From positions 57,173 to 89,333 of the forward strand of contig DMCN01000106.1 in the NCBI GenBank assembly GCA_003445795.1: a stretch of DNA of 32,161 nucleotides, read 5' to 3'. Below are positions 16,019 through 26,297 of this stretch, one piece after another. Within the stretch, counting starts at the first letter, position 1. Each line of letters opens with the position of its first letter. A program made the position numbers and the translations under genes. The DNA is from Gallionellaceae bacterium (lineage in GTDB: Bacteria > Pseudomonadota > Gammaproteobacteria > Burkholderiales > Gallionellaceae). The notes under the pieces are model-generated. The model was not told the DNA's origin and ran no database searches. It was given only the letters and a program-made list of their open reading frames with translations.

Positions 16019-16887
16019 CAGATGACCGTCTTCAGATAAGCGGCAAATTCCTCGCGCAGATCTTCATGCCTCAAGCCGTATGCAACCTGCGCCTGCAGAT
16101 AGCCCAACTTGGAACCGCAGTCATAGCGGATGCCGTTGAAGCGGTAGGCCAGCAATCTTTCATCTCTCATCAAAGCATCGATACCGTCGGTAAGTTGTAT
16201 CTCGCCGCCCGCGCCGGGTCTGACGTGTTCAAGATGATGGAAAATGCGCGGGGTCAGGATATAACGCCCGACAACCGCCAAGGTCGAGGGCGCGTCTTCC
16301 GGCGCCGGTTTTTCCACGATGCCGTGAACCTTCTCGATATCCGTGTCCAGATTGGTGCTGCTGACGATGCCGTATTGTTTGGTGTGCTCGCGCGGCACGT
16401 CCTGCACGCCGAGGATGGAGCACTGGTATTGCGCAAACACATCCACCATCTGCCTGACGATGGGCGGTTCGCCGTCGATCAGATCGTCTGCGAGGATCAC
16501 CGCGAATGCCTCGTCCCCGATAACCGGCTTGGCACACAAAACTGCGTGCCCCAGACCCAAAGGCGCGGCCTGACGGATGTAGATGCAGTTCACGTTTTTC
16601 GGCACAACGGATTGCACCACGCGCAGCAACTCCTTCTTGCCCTGCTCTGCCAGCGTCGCTTCCAGTTCATAGGCTTTGTCGAAATGATCCTCGATGGCGC
16701 GTTTGTTGCGGCCGGTGATGAATATCATGTCGGTGATGCCCGCCGCTACCGCTTCCTCCACCGCGTACTGGATCAGCGGCTTGTCGACGACCGGGAGCAT
16801 CTCCTTGGCCGTGGCCTTGGTTGCTGGCAGAAAGCGGCTACCGAGGCCGGCTACCGGGAATACGGCTTTGGTTATTCTTTTCCTCAT
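16018..16887 (-). CDS. galU: UTP-glucose-1-phosphate uridylyltransferase
   Basis: The enzyme makes UDP-glucose for polysaccharides and glycolipids. The 289-residue product begins ITKAVFPVAGLGSRFLPATKATAKEMLPVVDKPLIQYAVEEA, the nucleotidyltransferase signature with its catalytic Lys, followed by FAVILADDLIDGEPP and the GIVEKPAPEDAPS region. The ATG at 16887 overlaps the ligA stop as ATGA and has AGGTGA upstream, which outweighs the longer in-frame start inside ligA. Length and order (zipA-ligA-galU) match other betaproteobacteria. Confidence 0.95.
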   Translation of the reverse strand: MRKRITKAVFPVAGLGSRFLPATKATAKEMLPVVDKPLIQYAVEEAVAAGITDMIFITGRNKRAIEDHFDKAYELEATLAEQGKKELLRVVQSVVPKNVNCIYIRQAAPLGLGHAVLCAKPVIGDEAFAVILADDLIDGEPPIVRQMVDVFAQYQCSILGVQDVPREHTKQYGIVSSTNLDTDIEKVHGIVEKPAPEDAPSTLAVVGRYILTPRIFHHLEHVRPGAGGEIQLTDGIDALMRDERLLAYRFNGIRYDCGSKLGYLQAQVAYGLRHEDLREEFAAYLKTVI

Positions 16888-18908
16888 GATCCATTCACCT
16901 GTTTTTCGAGTTCGTCCAACAACTGCTGCTCGTTCCAAACCGGCACATTCAGCTCGCGTGCCTTGTCCAGCTTGCTGCCCGCTTCAGCCCCGGCCACCAC
17001 GCAGTCGGTTTTCTTCGATACCGAGCCAGCCACTTTGGCGCCCAGCGCTTCCAGACGCGATTTTGCCTCATCACGGCTCATGCTGGCGAGTGTTCCGGTC
17101 AAAACAAAGGTCTTGCCGGTCAAGGGCAAGACATGGTCGCCGACACCTTCATGCTCCTGCCAATGCACGCCCAGCTCGCGCAACTGCTGCACCACCTCAC
17201 GGTTATGCGCCTCGGCAAAGAAATCCACGATGCTCTGCGCCACCACCGGACCGACATCGGGCACTTGCAGCAACTGCTCGACGCTCGCCTGCATGATGGC
17301 GTCCAGCTTGCCAAAATGGCGCGCCAGATCCTTTGCCGTTGTTTCTCCCACATGGCGGATACCAAGGGCGAACAGGAAGCGGTTAAGTTGGGCTTGCTTG
17401 CTCTTCTCCAGCGCAGCCACGATGTTCTGCGCGCTCTTTTCGGCCATGCGCGGAAGATCGGCCAGCGTCGCCACATCCAGACGATACAGGTCAGGCAGCG
17501 AACAGATGATGTTCTCATCCACCAGTTGATCGGCCAGCTTGTCCCCCAGACCTTCGATATCCATCATGCGGCGTCCGGCGAAATGCAGGATGGCCTGCTT
17601 GCGCTGCGCAGCGCAGAACAGGCCGCCGGTGCAGCGCGTAGCGGCCTCACCCTCCTCGCGCACCACATGGCTGCCGCACACTGGGCAGGTCGTCGGCATC
17701 ACGAAAACTCTGGCACCCGCAGGCCTGCGCTCCGCCAATACCCCGACCACTTCGGGGATCACGTCGCCCGCACGGCGCACGATCACGGTGTCGCCAATAT
17801 GCACGTCCTTGCGGCGTATCTCGTCTTCGTTGTGCAGCGTGGCATTGGAAACAGTCGTGCCGCCGACGAACACCGGCTCCAGCTTGGCGACCGGTGTGAG
17901 CTTGCCGGTGCGTCCGACCTGGATCTCGATATCGCGCAGCACAGTGAGCTGCTCTTCCGCCGGATACTTGTGCGCCACCGCCCAGCGCGGCTCGCGCGAG
18001 ACGAATCCCAGTTCCTGCTGCAACGCCAGACTGTTGACCTTGTACACCACGCCGTCGATGTCGAACGGCAAGGCATCGCGCTTGGCGGCGATGCGCTGGT
18101 GGAAACCCGCCAAGGCTTGCGCGCCGCGCACAACGGCGCGATCCGCACATACCGGCAAACCGAAAGACTGCAGGGCCTCCAGGATGCCGCTGTGCGTGGC
18201 GGGCAATGTCCAGCCCTTTACCTCGCCCAAGCCATAGGCAAAGAACGACAGAGGACGTTTCGCGGCCAGTGCCGGATCGAGCTGGCGGATGCTACCTGCC
18301 GCTCCGTTGCGCGGGTTGACCAGCGTGGGCTGGTCCAGCTCGCGCTGCTTTTCGTTGTAGCGGTTGAAATCCTTGCGCGACATATAGACCTCGCCGCGCA
18401 CTTCCAGCACCTCGGCGGTGCAACCGGTGAGATGCAGCGGGATGCAATGGATGGTGCGGATGTTCTGGGTGACATCTTCGCCGGTTTCGCCGTCGCCACG
18501 TGTGGCGGCCTGCACCAGCACGCCACGCTCATAGCGCAGGTTGATGGCAAGGCCGTCGAACTTGAGTTCGCAGGCATATTCGATCTCGACCTCCCTGCCC
18601 AGCGCGTTCTTCACGCGCGTATCGAAATTGGTCGCGCCGCTGGCTTCGGTGTCGGTCTCGGTGCGGATGGAAAGCATGGACACGGCATGCTTCACTGGAG
18701 CAAAGCCTGCCAGCACCTTTCCGCCAACGCGCTGCGTGGGCGAGTCGGGTGTCAGCAGTTCCGGGTGTTGTGCTTCAAGCGCTTGCAGTTCGCGGAACAG
18801 TTTGTCGTATTCCGCATCCGGAATGCTCGGCGCATCCAGCACGTAATAGGCATGGTTGTGCCGTTCCAGCTCGGCGCGCAGTTGCACGATACGTTGTGCT
18901 GCAGTCAT
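16884..18908 (-). CDS. ligA: NAD-dependent DNA ligase
   Basis: This replicative ligase seals nicks using NAD+. The 674 residues are of normal length. The adenylation Lys is K116 in ELKFDGLA; the N-terminal Ia domain carries HNHAYYVLDAPSIPDAEYDKL; a four-Cys zinc finger spans about 407-433 (CPVC, then RCTGGLFC); helix-hairpin-helix repeats follow; and a BRCT domain closes the protein (about 595-674, KTFVLTGTLASMSRDEAKSRLEALGAKV). One oddity: the usual MLSLDNAF segment near the NAD site reads MLSIRTETDTEASGATNF. The start overlaps the zipA stop by one base and the stop overlaps the galU start as ATGA. Confidence 0.97.
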   Translation of the reverse strand: MTAAQRIVQLRAELERHNHAYYVLDAPSIPDAEYDKLFRELQALEAQHPELLTPDSPTQRVGGKVLAGFAPVKHAVSMLSIRTETDTEASGATNFDTRVKNALGREVEIEYACELKFDGLAINLRYERGVLVQAATRGDGETGEDVTQNIRTIHCIPLHLTGCTAEVLEVRGEVYMSRKDFNRYNEKQRELDQPTLVNPRNGAAGSIRQLDPALAAKRPLSFFAYGLGEVKGWTLPATHSGILEALQSFGLPVCADRAVVRGAQALAGFHQRIAAKRDALPFDIDGVVYKVNSLALQQELGFVSREPRWAVAHKYPAEEQLTVLRDIEIQVGRTGKLTPVAKLEPVFVGGTTVSNATLHNEDEIRRKDVHIGDTVIVRRAGDVIPEVVGVLAERRPAGARVFVMPTTCPVCGSHVVREEGEAATRCTGGLFCAAQRKQAILHFAGRRMMDIEGLGDKLADQLVDENIICSLPDLYRLDVATLADLPRMAEKSAQNIVAALEKSKQAQLNRFLFALGIRHVGETTAKDLARHFGKLDAIMQASVEQLLQVPDVGPVVAQSIVDFFAEAHNREVVQQLRELGVHWQEHEGVGDHVLPLTGKTFVLTGTLASMSRDEAKSRLEALGAKVAGSVSKKTDCVVAGAEAGSKLDKARELNVPVWNEQQLLDELEKQVNGS

Positions 18909-19951
18909 CAGGAGAACAGTCTGAGCGCCTGTGCGCTGCCCGGTGTGATATGCCCGGCAAGCATCATCGCTTCGGTCGCGGCAACCTGGGCGCGAATCTG
19001 TGCAATCGCCCCGTCGCTCAGCGCCACGCGCTGGTCGTCCGCCATCGTCAGACGCAAGGCCTTCGCCAATTCCTGCGCCAGGGCGACCATCTCGTCAAAA
19101 CGTCTGGCGGGATCGAGTACTCGCGGGATATCCAATAGCAGAGTCAGACTGTCGACGCGCGTCTGGTTGAGCGTGTGATGCTGAAAGGTCGAGCCGTCCG
19201 ACGCTTCCAGACTGAGCAGGGTCGCGCCGGATCCTTCCAGCAGATGGAAGGCACCGTCGGGCTGCAGGCTCATGCCGAGCCGCTCTGCCGCGTTCGCCAC
19301 TTCGGTGCCGAAGAGTTTGCGCTCGCCGTTGGTGAGCAGGTTGATGCCTATCATCTGGTCAACGTCGGCGCAGAAGCGGTCCAGCTCCTGTGCGCGCTGC
19401 ACCGCTTCGCGCACCGGGGGCAGTTTCACTTCTATCTGCAATTGTGCGGCGATGTCTTCCAGCATGTCGTGGAATCCGGCCAGTCGCATCTCGCTGACGG
19501 AACCGCTACGGTCGACCAGCTGCAGGCCCATGCGGAAAGCGCGATAGGACTGCGGGCTCTCCGGGATCATGCGTTCCCACAGGCTGCTGCCGGTATTAAG
19601 ACCGCAGACGTTGACGTTCTTGCCGAAGTCGAAACGGCGCTGCCAGAGCATTTCCAGCGCATCGGAGGATAATGGTGTCTTGAGCAACATGGTAGCGACA
19701 TAATCGGTCGAGTCGTTGAGCAGACCGCAGACCTCGTCCGCCGTGTCGGTCACAGGGGGCGCGGTTATCAGAGGATCCTGGCGTTCAACGGCATGCACTT
19801 CGTGTTCGGAAGGAGTCGCCTGGATGCCCGAGTCGGGGAACTGGGTGCCGATGTTTCGGCGATAGCGCCATTGCTGCCACTGGCCGTAGAGGAAGATGCC
19901 CGCCACCACGATAAGGCCGATGGCCAGCAAACTGATCTGTAACTCGCTCAT
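18908..19951 (-). CDS. zipA: Cell division protein ZipA
   Basis: ZipA anchors FtsZ to the inner membrane at the division site. The 347-residue protein has an N-terminal transmembrane helix (about 6-25, LLAIGLIVVAGIFLYGQW) with a short basic stretch behind it, a variable linker (about 35-190) and a C-terminal FtsZ-binding domain at about 205-340, including MSLQPDGAFHLLEGSGATLLSLEASDGSTF and LTLLLDIPRVLDPARRFDEMVALAQELAKALR. The family is weakly conserved in sequence; the position directly before ligA supports the call. In relatives smc usually lies upstream, but here the divergent rpfG gene takes that place. The start has only a weak ribosome site. Confidence 0.88.
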   Translation of the reverse strand: MSELQISLLAIGLIVVAGIFLYGQWQQWRYRRNIGTQFPDSGIQATPSEHEVHAVERQDPLITAPPVTDTADEVCGLLNDSTDYVATMLLKTPLSSDALEMLWQRRFDFGKNVNVCGLNTGSSLWERMIPESPQSYRAFRMGLQLVDRSGSVSEMRLAGFHDMLEDIAAQLQIEVKLPPVREAVQRAQELDRFCADVDQMIGINLLTNGERKLFGTEVANAAERLGMSLQPDGAFHLLEGSGATLLSLEASDGSTFQHHTLNQTRVDSLTLLLDIPRVLDPARRFDEMVALAQELAKALRLTMADDQRVALSDGAIAQIRAQVAATEAMMLAGHITPGSAQALRLFS

Positions 19952-20226
19952 GTCTGAATACCGGGATGCGTGCCATGTATGGGAAATGCGCGTGAATTAT
20001 CTCAAATCCTTGCTTAGAATGGCAGGTCTTAAAGGTTTATCCTATGCGGTCGCTAACCATACGACGGCCTTTTCACCCTCCGGACAGTTGACGAAGGACG
20101 CCGGGAGGGCTCTACTTACGCCGGATATAGCGAAAGTTTAGACGCAACAACCGCTTGCACTCCCCCGAGCCCCGCGCAAAGACGGGGCAAAATACACTGC
20201 ATCCGTCTATTTAAGGAAAGTACATC
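19952..20226. other. Divergent zipA/rpfG spacer with two GC-rich hairpins
   Basis: This 275-bp stretch must hold the promoters of both zipA and rpfG. On the plus strand CCCTCCGG (20076-20083) pairs with 20101-20109 with one bulge, and GCCCCG (20169-20174) pairs perfectly with 20183-20188, ending 38 nt before the rpfG ATG. Neither is followed by a T run in either direction. A TTGACG (20088-20093) could be a -35 for rpfG, with a weak TCTACT 17 bp on. I could not match the region to a known riboswitch. Confidence 0.4.
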
Positions 20227-21335
<1,109 letters not shown>

Positions 21336-21339
<4 letters not shown>

Positions 21340-23861
21340 AAGAAAAGCTGGAACATTTCATCGAGATGGTTCGCCAAAGAAATGGCGAACATGAACAACT
21401 GCTGCTCAGGATTGCGTTCACAACGCTGATTCTGGCCTACCTGCTCGTCGAGCTTCAACTGGGAAATCCACAGGGCGTATCGGACCCCCAAATCCTTTTC
21501 GCCGGCGAGTATTTGATCTTTTCCATACTAATGACTGCCTACGTCCTGTTCTGGCCGAATGCTTCGAAGCGTCGTGTATTCCTGACGATGATTTGCGATA
21601 TCGGCGCAACAACATACGTCATGCTCATTTCGCATGATACGGGGCCGATATTCTTCGGTATCTATCTGTGGGTCATCGTCGGAAACGGGATACGGTTCGG
21701 CACTTGGTCTTTGATCACCTCTTACATCAGCAGCATCATCGGGTTCACATTGGTGGTTCTTGTAAATGATTACTGGATATCCAATCCCCGCTTATCCATC
21801 GGTCTGATGCTTACGCTCACCCTGATCCCGCCCTACATCCTGAAGCTGCGTAACCAACTGAACAGGGCGATTGAGGAAGCCAGACGCGCCAGCCAGGCAA
21901 AAAGTGATTTCCTGTCCAACATGAGCCACGAGATGCGCACGCCGCTGAATGGTGTCATCGGGGTTAGCGATCTGCTGATGGGAACCCGACTGGATGATGA
22001 GCAAAAACACCTCGTTTCCACCCAGAAAAAATCCGGTCAGATACTGCTCAAACTGATCGACAACATCCTCGACCTTTCCAAGATCGAAAGCGGGAAGCTG
22101 GTCTCGGAAAAGGTCGATTTCGATCTGCATAAGCTGGTCAACAATACGCTGGAGATGTTCCTGCCCCAAGTGGAGAAAAAAGGGATCGGACTTTCTGTCC
22201 GCTTCTCACCGGAAACCGGCTTCTTGCTGCAGGGTGACCCCCTGCATCTGCAGCAGGTCATCATCAATCTGGTCGGCAATGCGATCAAATTCACCAGCAA
22301 GGGCAGTGTCGAGCTCAGGGTCAACACCCGTCAACAGGATGAGCGCCACGCCCTGCTCCGCTTCGAGGTGATCGACACGGGCATTGGTATCTCGCCACAG
22401 GACCAGGCCAGAATATTCGAAAGTTTCACGCAGGCCGACCAGAACATCACCCGCACCTATGGCGGCACCGGACTGGGGACGACGATCTCCAAACAGCTGG
22501 TCGAATTGATGAAAGGCAAGATGGGCGTGCAGAGCGAGCCGGGAATCGGCAGCATCTTCTGGTTCGAGATCCCTTTCGACAAACAAGCATTGGCCGAGAT
22601 CAAACAAAGCAAGCCGACACTGGAACAGCTCTATGTGCTGACCATCGGCCTGCCGCAGAGCGAACAGCTCGCTGTCTCCAGCTACACGAACAGCTGGGGC
22701 ATACGATGCGAGCATGCCGCGTCGCTGACGCATTTCTTCACCCACCTGATCGACAAGGATACGACGCGGCCCGACAACATGGTGATCCTGTGCCTTCCCC
22801 AGAACATCGGCATGACCGCCAAGGATTTCGCCGCGAACATCCAGGAATTGCAAGGCCGGCAAAAGCTGTCGCCGATACTGATCAATCCCGATCTGCACAA
22901 CCACAACGAGCAGGAATATTTCGATGCGGGATATTCCTGCCTGCTCCGCACCCCGCTCGACAAGACTCTGCTGTTCAATGCACTGCACGGCATCATGGCG
23001 CCGCGCCCCTCGGAGGGGGTCATTTCGTTCAAGGAGCATTACGAGCGCAATACGGCCAACAAACGCGGGGTCCGCATCCTTGTCGCCGAGGACAACGGCA
23101 CCAACCGCCAGATCATCGAGAAGATACTGAAACACGGCAACCACAAGGTCGATCTGGTGGAGAACGGCGAGCAGGCCCTGGACAGGCTGGAGGAGAACAC
23201 TTACGACCTGATGATATTGGACATGAATATGCCGCAAATGGGCGGACTGGAGGTCGTCAAGATCCATCGCGCCCTCTCCAGACAGCCACTGGACACTCCG
23301 GTGATCATCCTGACCGCGAACGCAACGCCGGAAGCAAGAAAGGAGTGCGAACGTTCACGCATCGATGCCTATCTGACCAAACCGGTCGATGCGCTGACAT
23401 TGCTCGATACCGTCGCCCGCCTGACGCTGACTCCGCCAAAATCCGACAGCGCGGAACTGGCCCATGGGTTGCTACACTCTGACGAGCCGGACACGCGCGG
23501 ATACATCAATGAAGAGACGCTGCGTCATCTTGCTATGCTGGGCGGGGACCAAGAGGATTTCCTGCATACCGTGATCTACGGTTTCCTTTCCGAAACGGAC
23601 AAGATACTCGAAGCGATGCGTATCGCGCTGTCAAAGCGGGAATATGCCACTTTCAGGGAGCTCGCCCACATTTTGAAGGGGAGCAGTGGGAACGTCGGTG
23701 CGGAGGCTTTGTTTACGATATGCAGCCAGATACTTCTGTGCAATGAAACCGAGCTGAAGAACGGGGCCAACGGTCTGCTGGATGAGGCGCTGGCCAACTT
23801 CTTCCCCACCCGCGCAGCGCTGCTACGCTATCTGAACGGAGCCGAACAAGCCAGCTTGTAA
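21336..23861 (+). CDS. rpfC: RpfC-like hybrid sensor histidine kinase for DSF
   Basis: This 841-residue inner-membrane kinase has about five or six N-terminal transmembrane helices (roughly 23-168), a HisKA domain with SHEMRTPLNG (H198), a HATPase domain (NLVGNAIKFT, DTGIGISPQDQARIFESFTQAD, GGTGLG), a receiver (about 579-695; D629 in MILDMNMP) and a C-terminal Hpt domain (H778 in LAHILKGSSG). H198 is the same number as the relay His of Xanthomonas RpfC. Between the ATPase and the receiver, residues about 430-553 form an extra domain that looks like a receiver without a phospho-Asp. The ATG at 21336 overlaps the rpfG stop; longer frames upstream lie in rpfG. It would sense DSF and phosphorylate RpfG. 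Confidence 0.9.
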
Positions 23862-23864
23862 CGG

Positions 23865-24767
23865 TCAGGCTGCGTTGGCCGCGACAGCTTGTTCCTGCGG
23901 CTGCAGAAACAGCTTCTCCTGTGAACGGACGAAGCGATCCATCACCTTCAGGTCCTTCTCGTTCAGCTTGAGCGCGGCATCGACCCACACGGTCGTGATG
24001 TCCATCAGTTCTTGCTGAGTGACCGGATTGAAACGGTGCCGAGCTTTCTGAACGGCCAGGAAACCATTGGAGCGGCGCTCCTGCTTCTTGATGTAGTCGT
24101 TGACTGTCTCTACCCCCTTGCCGTCTTCAGCAAGGATATCGATCAGTCCAGCTTCATATAACTCTTCCGCACTGTACATCTTGCCGCCCAGGATCATCTT
24201 CTCGGCGAATTTCGGGCTGACTTTCCTGGCCACCAGACTATAAGCCCCCATACCAGGAAAAAGATTGAACAGTATTTCTGGAAAACCCATCTGGCTACGC
24301 CGTTCGGCAATGATGACATCGCTGGTTAGTGCCGCTTCAAATCCGCCACCCAAGGCATCACCTTGCAAAAGTGTGATGGTAGCCAGAGGAGAATCGAAGT
24401 GATGAACACGCTGATGGATGACATCGATGCATTTTGTCGCGTAGTGCAACAATGCATCTCTGTTCCCGCTACGAATGAGCTCCCGGAACAGTGCGAGTTG
24501 GCCCCCCAGATTGAATATGCCCGGAGTCAGCGATGACAATACGGAATATCGTACATCCTGCCCATGTCCATTGCCCGTCAAACGGTTACCATGTGCCTCG
24601 ATTGCATCATGATGGACTCTTAGCTGCCCAAGCAGCTCGAGGCTAAAACAAGGGACATCTTTCGGATTGAGCTGAGTCCAGAGCACGCCGCGCTCCGAAT
24701 CGAAGCGCACTGACAGTTGGGAATAATCTGTTTCCAAAGGATGCTGCATACGGGATACCTGTTGCAT
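23865..24767 (-). CDS. rpfF: RpfF-like DSF synthase (crotonase fold)
   Basis: The 300-residue protein has the crotonase fold and would act on acyl-ACP to form a cis-2-unsaturated fatty acid signal, with dehydratase and thioesterase activity. Evidence for RpfF rather than an ordinary enoyl-CoA hydratase: the block GDALGGGFEAALTSDVIIAE, then QMGFPEILFNLFPGMGAYSLVARK, with Glu144 and Glu164 spaced 20 residues apart like E141/E161 of Xanthomonas RpfF; the C-terminal half typical of RpfF (RRSNGFLAVQKARHRFNPVT, ELMDITTVWVDAALKL); and the adjoining rpfG-rpfC. GGAG precedes the ATG. Its stop lies 3 bp from the rpfC stop, in convergent orientation as in Xanthomonas. rpfB is not present here. Confidence 0.9.
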   Translation of the reverse strand: MQQVSRMQHPLETDYSQLSVRFDSERGVLWTQLNPKDVPCFSLELLGQLRVHHDAIEAHGNRLTGNGHGQDVRYSVLSSLTPGIFNLGGQLALFRELIRSGNRDALLHYATKCIDVIHQRVHHFDSPLATITLLQGDALGGGFEAALTSDVIIAERRSQMGFPEILFNLFPGMGAYSLVARKVSPKFAEKMILGGKMYSAEELYEAGLIDILAEDGKGVETVNDYIKKQERRSNGFLAVQKARHRFNPVTQQELMDITTVWVDAALKLNEKDLKVMDRFVRSQEKLFLQPQEQAVAANAA

Positions 24768-24802
24768 TCCTCTCTCCTCATACTCAAGCCAAGATGTCCC
24801 AC

Positions 24803-24831
24803 ATCATAATCCCTTGCACCAGATTCGAGAA
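24803..24831 (-). promoter_or_regulatory. Weak putative promoter for rpfF
   Basis: On the minus strand TTCTCG (24831-24826) and TATGAT (24808-24803) are 17 bp apart in the 97-bp nagZ-rpfF gap. The -10 matches 5 of 6, the -35 only 3 of 6. Transcription would start about 30 nt before the rpfF ATG. Confidence 0.3.
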
Positions 24832-24864
24832 GCCGCTTTCTCCTGTCGCCAGAGAAGGGCCCGC

Positions 24865-25914
24865 TCAAACCAGCGGCAGCTCGCCTTCGCGCATGCCGAT
24901 GCTGGCTACTTCGTGCAACGCCTTGATGAAATCAGCATCTTCATGCAATTGCATCAGTGTCCGGGGATGGGGGCGGCCATGCATCTGGGCCAGCCTGGCT
25001 TTGCTCGGGGCAGCCATGCTCCATTTCAACCCGGCCAGCAATTCGTCGGCCGATTCCGGTTTGTTGCAGACCAGTACCATGTCACATCCCGCATTGAGCG
25101 CGGCTTCCGCGCGCTGCACGATGCCGCCTGCGACGGTCGCTCCTTCCATGCTCAGGTCATCGCTGAAGATGCAGCCCTCGAATCCGAGTTCCCCGCGCAG
25201 GATGTCTTTCAGCCAGACCTTTGAAAATCCGGCCGGGCGCGGATCAACCTTGGGGTAGATGACATGGGCGGGCATCACGGCAGTGAGACCAAAATCGACC
25301 ATCTGGCGGAAGGGAATCAGGTCGCACAATTCGATGTCGGTATAACTGCGCTCGTCGACCGGGATCTCCAGATGCGAATCGGCGCAGACGAAGCCGTGGC
25401 CCGGAAAATGTTTGCCCACCGTCGGCATACCGCCCTGCTTTAATCCCAGCAACAGGCTATGCGCCAGTTCGGCGATCGCCTGCGGTTCGGTATGGAATGC
25501 GCGGTCGCCGATCACGCTGCTTGCACCGTAGTCGACATCAAGCACCGGTGTGAAGCTGAAATCCACCCCGCACGCGCGCAGTTCGGAGGCCAGCACGTGA
25601 CCGACCTGTTGCGCCAGGTGCTTGGCGCGTTTGGGATGTTCGTCGTACACCTTACCAAGTTCGCGCATCGGCGGGATCCTGGTGAAGCCTTCGCGGAAGC
25701 GCTGTACCCGGCCGCCCTCGTGGTCCACCGCGATCAACAGGGGCGGCGTGCGCAAAGCGTGGATGCTGGCCGTCAGCTCGGCGAGCTGCGCTGGCGATTC
25801 ATAGTTGCGTGCGAACAGGATGACGCCGCCGACCAGAGGATGGCGCAAGCGCGCCTCGTCTTCCGGCGTCAGTTTCATTCCCAGCACATCCAGCATCACC
25901 GGACCATTACCCAT
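24865..25914 (-). CDS. nagZ: Beta-N-acetylhexosaminidase (murein recycling)
   Basis: NagZ is a cytoplasmic glycoside hydrolase family 3 enzyme that removes N-acetylglucosamine from anhydro-muropeptides during cell-wall recycling. The 349 residues include LIAVDHEGGRVQRF (about 60-73), GVDFSFTPVLDVDYG, the KHFPGHG catalytic His loop (168-174), DSHLEIPVDERSY and the nucleophile motif FSDDLSMEGA (250-259). All key residues are present. The start overlaps the acpS stop by one base (TGATG); Met-7 is a possible later start. It is the last gene of the lepA-to-nagZ block. Confidence 0.95.
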   Translation of the reverse strand: MGNGPVMLDVLGMKLTPEDEARLRHPLVGGVILFARNYESPAQLAELTASIHALRTPPLLIAVDHEGGRVQRFREGFTRIPPMRELGKVYDEHPKRAKHLAQQVGHVLASELRACGVDFSFTPVLDVDYGASSVIGDRAFHTEPQAIAELAHSLLLGLKQGGMPTVGKHFPGHGFVCADSHLEIPVDERSYTDIELCDLIPFRQMVDFGLTAVMPAHVIYPKVDPRPAGFSKVWLKDILRGELGFEGCIFSDDLSMEGATVAGGIVQRAEAALNAGCDMVLVCNKPESADELLAGLKWSMAAPSKARLAQMHGRPHPRTLMQLHEDADFIKALHEVASIGMREGELPLV

Positions 25915-26297
25915 CAGGCTTCCCCTTCCAGAATCACGAATGCCACTGCGGTGTCGCGCTCGTCGCTGATGCTCAGATGATGATGAGCGATGCCCCGCTT
26001 TTGCAGATGGGTCCCCAGTTCCGCATCGAACAGGAACACCGGCTTGCCCAATTCGTCATGTCCGACCGTGATGTTGCGCAAACTCACCGGATGACGCAAG
26101 CCTTGTCCGGTGGCCTTGGCGAAGGCCTCCTTGGCGGCAAAACGCTTGCTCAGGAAGCGTGCCGGATGGGCTTGGGTGGCGTATTCGGCCAGTTCCGCTG
26201 CGCTCAGGATGCGCTCAGCGAAGGCCGCTCCATGTCTCACCATCGCCGCCTCGATGCGCGCCACGGTGACGATGTCGGTGCCGATCCCAACGATCAT
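25914..26297 (-). CDS. acpS: Holo-[acyl-carrier-protein] synthase
   Basis: AcpS attaches the 4'-phosphopantetheine arm of CoA to acyl carrier protein. The 127-residue product has both Mg2+-binding motifs: GIGTDIV (Asp8) near the start and RFAAKEAFAKA (Glu57). Length is normal. Its start overlaps the pdxJ stop as ATGA and its stop overlaps the nagZ start, in the gene order pdxJ-acpS-nagZ that is usual in betaproteobacteria. Confidence 0.96.
   Translation of the reverse strand: MIVGIGTDIVTVARIEAAMVRHGAAFAERILSAAELAEYATQAHPARFLSKRFAAKEAFAKATGQGLRHPVSLRNITVGHDELGKPVFLFDAELGTHLQKRGIAHHHLSISDERDTAVAFVILEGEA

Noticed and set aside
17133..19178. 681-codon open frame on the plus strand opposite ligA and zipA
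   Set aside because: It lies wholly antisense to two well-supported genes, has no recognisable domain, and is explained by the codon bias of the GC-rich opposite strand.
20169..20188. Hairpin before rpfG as a rho-independent terminator
   Set aside because: No T run follows on either strand.
20030..20200. c-di-GMP (GEMM) riboswitch upstream of rpfG
   Set aside because: Short pieces resemble the consensus (CGCAAAG, CCTCCGG), but their order and the paired helices do not fit.
22206..23267. 353-codon open frame antisense to rpfC
   Set aside because: The kinase domains on the plus strand are unmistakable, and the antisense product has no family features.
23865..24767. Ordinary enoyl-CoA hydratase of fatty acid oxidation
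   Set aside because: The sequence around both Glu residues, the C-terminal half and the adjoining rpfG-rpfC pair fit RpfF better.
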